Origin: Erythrocercus mccallii
Taxonomy: Eukaryota; Chordata; Aves; Passeriformes; Dicruridae
NCBI GenBank assembly: GCA_013397435.1
Contig: VZRG01002371.1
Location: forward strand, 41,938 to 105,937
Direction of reading: 5' to 3'
DNA length: 64,000 bases
Below, one piece after another: positions 55,701-61,700 of the stretch. Positions within the stretch are counted from its first letter, which is position 1. Each line of letters opens with the position of its first letter. Both the position numbers and the translations under genes were made by a program. Under the pieces are notes generated by a model. It was given only the letters and a program-made list of their open reading frames with translations. It had not been told where the DNA came from and ran no database searches.

Positions 55701-58700
55701 AGGTGATTTCCTCTTTGGCAAAATGTTTCAATAAAATACATATAATTTTTTTTATGGCTCACATTTATGTTCATTTTCTTTTTTTTTTTTTTAATTTGCA
55801 TTTCACCAGTCCTTTTGTGAAGATAAAAGCTAAGTGTGGTATTAACTGATTAGTTAAAACTACAAGAGTGAAAAAAGAATGAAGCCTTAAGAATCAGGAA
55901 TTAGTTTGTTGGTGACGCCTGATATGCATTTTCAGGTGGTGAAAACCAGTGAGAAATGTGGATAATGCTGCACTGGCTATGCATATACATAGAGTATACT
56001 AGCCACAAAATAATCTTGGAAATTAATCCCTTCCTTTTGCCATGCAGGTGAATCGGATGCCCTACTATGAGGCCTGTGTCCGAGACTCCTGTGGGTGTGA
56101 CATTGGAGGGGACTGTCAGTGCATGTGTGATGCCATCGCTGTCTATGCCATGGCCTGCTTGGAAAAAGGCATCTGCATTGACTGGAGGACCCCCGAGTTC
56201 TGTCGTGAGTTTCCTTAAGCTCTCCTTAAACAGGTTTAAGAGATTTTTATTGTCAGTATTGTCATTTGGCAGCATAGGAAACTTATTAAAGACCACCTCA
56301 AAGTTTGCATTTTTTCTGTGGGCAAAGAGTTGACCTCAGTCAACTGGGTTTTGAAATCTGTACTTTTCTTCTAAATTAACCAAAATATTTTAACTCTTCT
56401 TACCATGGAGTAATGACAGAGAAAATAATGTGGTCACAGAGAGCAGATTGTTTCTTCTGCTATCACTGTATAGTGCACTGTGAGTTTGCCAGCAGAGAAA
56501 GCATGAAATTGTGAAAAAATGTTTCATTTGAGCTATGATGAAATCACCTTCTGTGTGGATGTCAAAGGAATGAAGGCAGCTGTGTTGGCTGGAACACTGT
56601 AAAACAGGAAAATGACATGAAGGTGTTCCAAAACAGCACATATAGAGGAAAAAAGAGGATGAACATGCCATAAATCAATGTTACGGTTGTCATCTTTGAT
56701 GGTTTTCTTTCCACATTTCAAGATATTGTGTGTGAAAAGTTGTGGAAATGCCTGCATACTGTACTTGCAAAACAGAAACTGACTTCTGTGTGTTAAAATA
56801 TTTATTTGCATCAGAAGCTAATCACTTCAGTGAAGGGTTTTTTTTATTCCAACTGTTAATTAATTTCGTCTTCCTTCTAGTACTTTGGAAATATCATGCC
56901 ATTAATTTGGAGAAAAAAAAAATCTGACTTCTCTCTTGCTTGTCCTTTTTTTAGCTGTCTATTGTGAGTATTACAATTCTCATAAAAGAACAGGAATTGA
57001 TGATGCTTTTTCCCGTGGCTACAATGATGACAAATGCACCTGGCACTACAGGCCTTGTAACTGTCCAAATCAAAACTACAAATATGTCAATATTGAAGGT
57101 AATAGCTTCTACAACTATAAACCAGGAAAAAGTAACATAATTGTTTTCAGTGCTGTTTTTTTCTTAAATCAGTCATACCACAATTAAATAATGGTAATCT
57201 AATTGATTAATTATGAAGAAGTTAATTTTGAAGAAGTTTTGCTGATCTTTCCCTTATTAGTAGTGTTTTAAATACATAATTAACTCAGTGGATGTACTGT
57301 ATTTAGCTTTATATCAAGCTCAGCCTGTTTGGAGAAACAATTCTGATTTGCATCAATTCAAAAGGATGCACTGTACTTAGGAAAGAAAACATGTGGAAAG
57401 AGCAATTAATATTTTTATTAAACAAATTGATATAGCTGGAGAAACCAAATAAATTCCTACATACACAAACCCCCTCCTTTGAGGATAACACTGGAAATAT
57501 TTACCTGAATAGATGATGTTGAAATTGATACAGTTTTTTAACAACAGAAATATAATATATTCAATTATAAATAGTGTAAATTAAATGCCCTTCTTTAAGA
57601 AATGTAAAAGAAACTTCTCTTCCCCTTTCTTCAGGTTGTTACAACTGCTCTCATGGTGAATACTTTGACCATGAAGAGGAAAGGTGCATGCCATGTGGTA
57701 AGCAGCATGTCTTTCTCCACAGTAACTTGAAAACCATACTACAACATTTGCAAAGACTCACAGAAGATATTTTTCTAGTATCTCTCCATAAAAGAGTATT
57801 CATCTAAACATAACATCCTTTCAAAGAAACCCATTATTATACTGCTTGTAAAGTATAAAATATTGGTGTGAGGCACAGGCCCAGCAGAGCAATGAGTCTC
57901 AGAGGTATTCAACACACTTCAAAGGAAAAAACGTGTAGCAGAAGAGTAAATTTAGTAAATTTTTTAGAGTAAATTAGTATATTTAGCAATAAATATCTTT
58001 TCAGAGATTTTTTTTAAATTAGATTGAGGTTTATTACCATATGGCTTATTTCCATGAAAACCTATCTTACTAAATAATGTTTCAGCTAGACTCTAACTGG
58101 ACAGTTCGGATTTTCGTGCAGATGTAAAAAAACTTTATGAACAAAATTTGTGTTACAAAATCCTGTCTTGTGTAACCAGGATCTCAGCTAGTGATCTCCC
58201 TTACATACAAAACTATGTTACACTATCCCTGAAAAGTGAAGTGCCCTTAGTCATAAAAGTCATAACAAAGATAGGAAAAACTTAGTAGTGTTCATTATAA
58301 TAATAAGATGTATTGATTGCTTTGTAATTAAGTCCTTTGATGTGAATTTGACCACTGAAGTATGTAACATTAAGTACTTTCAGGAATACCTCAGTAATTA
58401 GCACAATTCTTGGAATCCAGTCCAATGAGATTTGCCTTATCTGGGATATTTTACTATGCTTTTATTCACAAATTTAACCTGTTTTGCCTTTATGTAACAG
58501 GACAAGTAAACATTACCACCACACCTGAACCATCTTCACCTTCACCAGGTTAGTTTACACAGTTGACCAACGGTGTAACTTACACACTGATATTATGTCC
58601 TGATAAGTGTTTATGAAGTTAGTAATGTCCTTTCCTGTGTGATACAGCAGCATTATCAGTTTCACATGCAGAAGGTGAAATCATTAAAAATACCATAATA

Positions 58701-61700
58701 TCCTGGGCAGTATCAAAAGTTGTGTGGCCAGCAGATCAAGGGAGGGCACTGCCCCTCTGCTCTGATGAGAGCCCACCTGGAATGCTCTGTCAAGTTCTGT
58801 AGTCTTTAATTCAAGAAAGACAGAGGACTAGAGGGTTGGAGCACCTCTCCTGTGAGAAAAGGCTGAGATCTGGGGTTGTTCAGTCTGGAGAGAAGTAGGC
58901 TCCATGGGGACCTCTTTGTGGCTTTTCAATACTTGAATGGGGCTTGTAAGAAAGATGGGGACAGACTTTTTAAGTAGGGCCTGTTGTGATGGGACAAGGG
59001 GTGATGGTTTTAAATCAGAAGAGAGTAGATTCAGACTAGATGTTAGGAAGAAATTGTGTATGATGAGGCTGGTAAAACACTGGAAAGTGTTGCCTGGAGA
59101 GACTGTTGAATCCCCTTACACGGAAGCGTTCAATTCAGGCTGGAGAGGCCTTTGAGCAACCTGACCTAGCTGAAGACATCCCTGCTCATTGCAGAGGGAG
59201 TGGATTAGATTATCTTTAATGGACTGTACCAACCCAAGTCATTCAATGATTCTATGATGAAAAGGATCTCACAAAAATTTATGCCCAATCTTACTAGGGA
59301 CTGGCCATGTAACATTTCAACAATTGAACAAAGTTTTGATGGAAATATGTAGCTGACTGTACCAAATCCCTATGGCCTGATACAGGAAAGGAATCTACAT
59401 ATGCTGACTCTAAATTTGTTAGAAATTCCATTAATTTCCCTGAAGACAGATGGTATCGGAAAACTTCATGTTGTGGGTTGTGCGAATAATAAAATTATGC
59501 ATACTGTTGGATATAGCATTGGAATATTGTTCCATCACTGCTGATATGAACAAGTATTTATGCCAAATTCACTTTAAAGTGAAGAAAAAGGTATAAAGCA
59601 TCTCCAGGAATACCTGTTTCATGTATTCACTGCACATAATAGCAGAGGAAGCAATGGATAACAGCTCTTCAAGGTTTAATCTAAAAGGTAATGGGTTTTA
59701 ACAGTAGCTACTGCTAATAGCTATAAAAGCAGTGATTTGACTTTAGAAAAATTCCATTTATATAGGCATATTATCAATAGATTATTGAGGACTAGTTCTT
59801 ATCTTTTTGTTTTGATTTTTCTTCTCTTAGTAACAACAGTGCAGCCTAAGGTGACAAGGAGCTCTACCACAAGCACCCTACCAACAGTACCTAGTACTTC
59901 TTCTCCAAGAACTGTATCACCTGAGACTGCAAATCCAACAATAACTGCAAAAATTACGGTTCCAAAAGCTTCACCCTCACAACCTCTTGTCACAATAAGG
60001 TCAACAACTGGTAGGTTTTTAGTCTTATTTCTAAAATAAGTTATGGTAAATTTGCTCTATACCTCTGTACATCGCTGAGATACCATTCTTAGGAATGCAT
60101 TTCAAATTCATACAACATCCATGCATTAGACTACAAATCATGAAGCAGGCAAAGCAGGCTTCCAGAAAGGAGTTTGTAAATCAGAAATGTTCAGAAGTGT
60201 ATGAAAGTGCATGAAAAGATAAAGGATATAGGCAGTACATTAAAAATGCAACCAAAAAGTGACTCATCTGAGAAACACAATTAGAAGTTCTGTAAGCAGT
60301 GAGCAAGCCTAGCTGCAGTTGGGTTTATTAGCTCAGCTTCAGCCTCTTTTCCACTGGTTCATTTATGGAGTTCAAGGAGCACCCCATCTATTGACTTTGA
60401 ATAATGTAAGCAAGTCCCAAAGCAGAGTCACACAGGTATCAGTGTAGCAGCTTTGTCTAGGCTTCTGAATTCCTGTTCTCTGGAGGATGAGTAGCATAAG
60501 CTACTTTCTGATTCCGTGGCTTGTAGACCCTTATTTAGCCTCATACCAACATGCCCTTCAACTAATAAACCATCTTGGACCATGGCTGTCAGGGAAGGCA
60601 GAGGTAAAAATAGGTCCCAAAGGAGTCAAAACACACAAAAGCTGACATTGTGACAGATGATTTGTGCACTGAGGCAAGGAGAGTCTATAGTATGATGTTA
60701 TTTAGCTTTTCAATACAAATTGCAGAAAGCTGCAAGTGTGGATGATCTGGAACATAATAAAAGCCAATAGCCCAAGCCCATATAGACTTTAGCCAAAGTG
60801 ACAACAAAGCTAACTACTTTGAAAAAATTGTATTAAACAAATCTAATACAGGAAAGTACAGAAAATGGGAACAAAGACAGATATGAGACAATAGAAAACA
60901 AATATAAGCACAAAAATATTTGGTAAGCTTATGAGAACATGAATGCAACAGTCATGCAGTCATACATTTCAAAATATTTGAAAAATAAAAAATTATCTCT
61001 AAAATATGAATAACTTATTTATAATTTATCTGGTTTTAATTTTTCTATGGATTGGTTACTCACATTATATTTTTACCTTTACTCCAAAAGAACATACAAC
61101 ATCAGTTTTTACCACACCAAACATGACTACAACCATCACTACCCCATCCATAACTACGTCAGTGAAAAGAACCATGGCCACTACTCCAAAGTCTGTTCCC
61201 TCATCACCCTCATCAGCCTCTGCTTCAACAGAGACAGAACAAGTAGGGGTCACCTCACCACCCTTCAAGACCACCACCAAAAGGGAAATAGCAACCTCCT
61301 CAATATCTACTCAAACCTCAACTCAGAGCACAACTTTCAGCCAGCCTAAACTAACCACAGCAGGTAAATGGCACTTTCTTATGTCTGTCAGGTGAAGCAA
61401 TCACTCACAACACATATGTCAATATGCTCCTTGTTAAAAAAAGCATTCTTACTAGTGGTCTTAACATTGCAAATAGAAAGGACATGGATAAGAAGTGTGA
61501 TTAAAATGGAGATCTGTCTTGCCGACAGAGCAAACATCTGACATCCAAATATGATGTTAAAGCTAACATTTCTCTTCCAACACTTCCTGCAAATTTAGAC
61601 AAAAACCTGTTTACGCTTCAAAGTAAGTTCTTTTAAACTCACAGACCACAGAATATATATTCCCCTACCCACTGTAAGAAATACTCATCCCAAAAATATT

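Larger units (their letters stand above)
40649..58500 (+). other. MUC6 introns 4-28 between the D-domain exons
   Basis: Introns of about 120-1,130 bases, all with GT-AG ends. Besides the CR1 copy in intron 16 and the solo LTR in intron 18, they hold only short A or T runs (for example the A-rich 48760-48791 and T run 55779-55792). No additional gene on either strand. Confidence 0.75.

Noticed and set aside
58937..59155. Open frame of 72 codons in intron 29
   Set aside because: Lies in the CR1 3' region and is not a gene.
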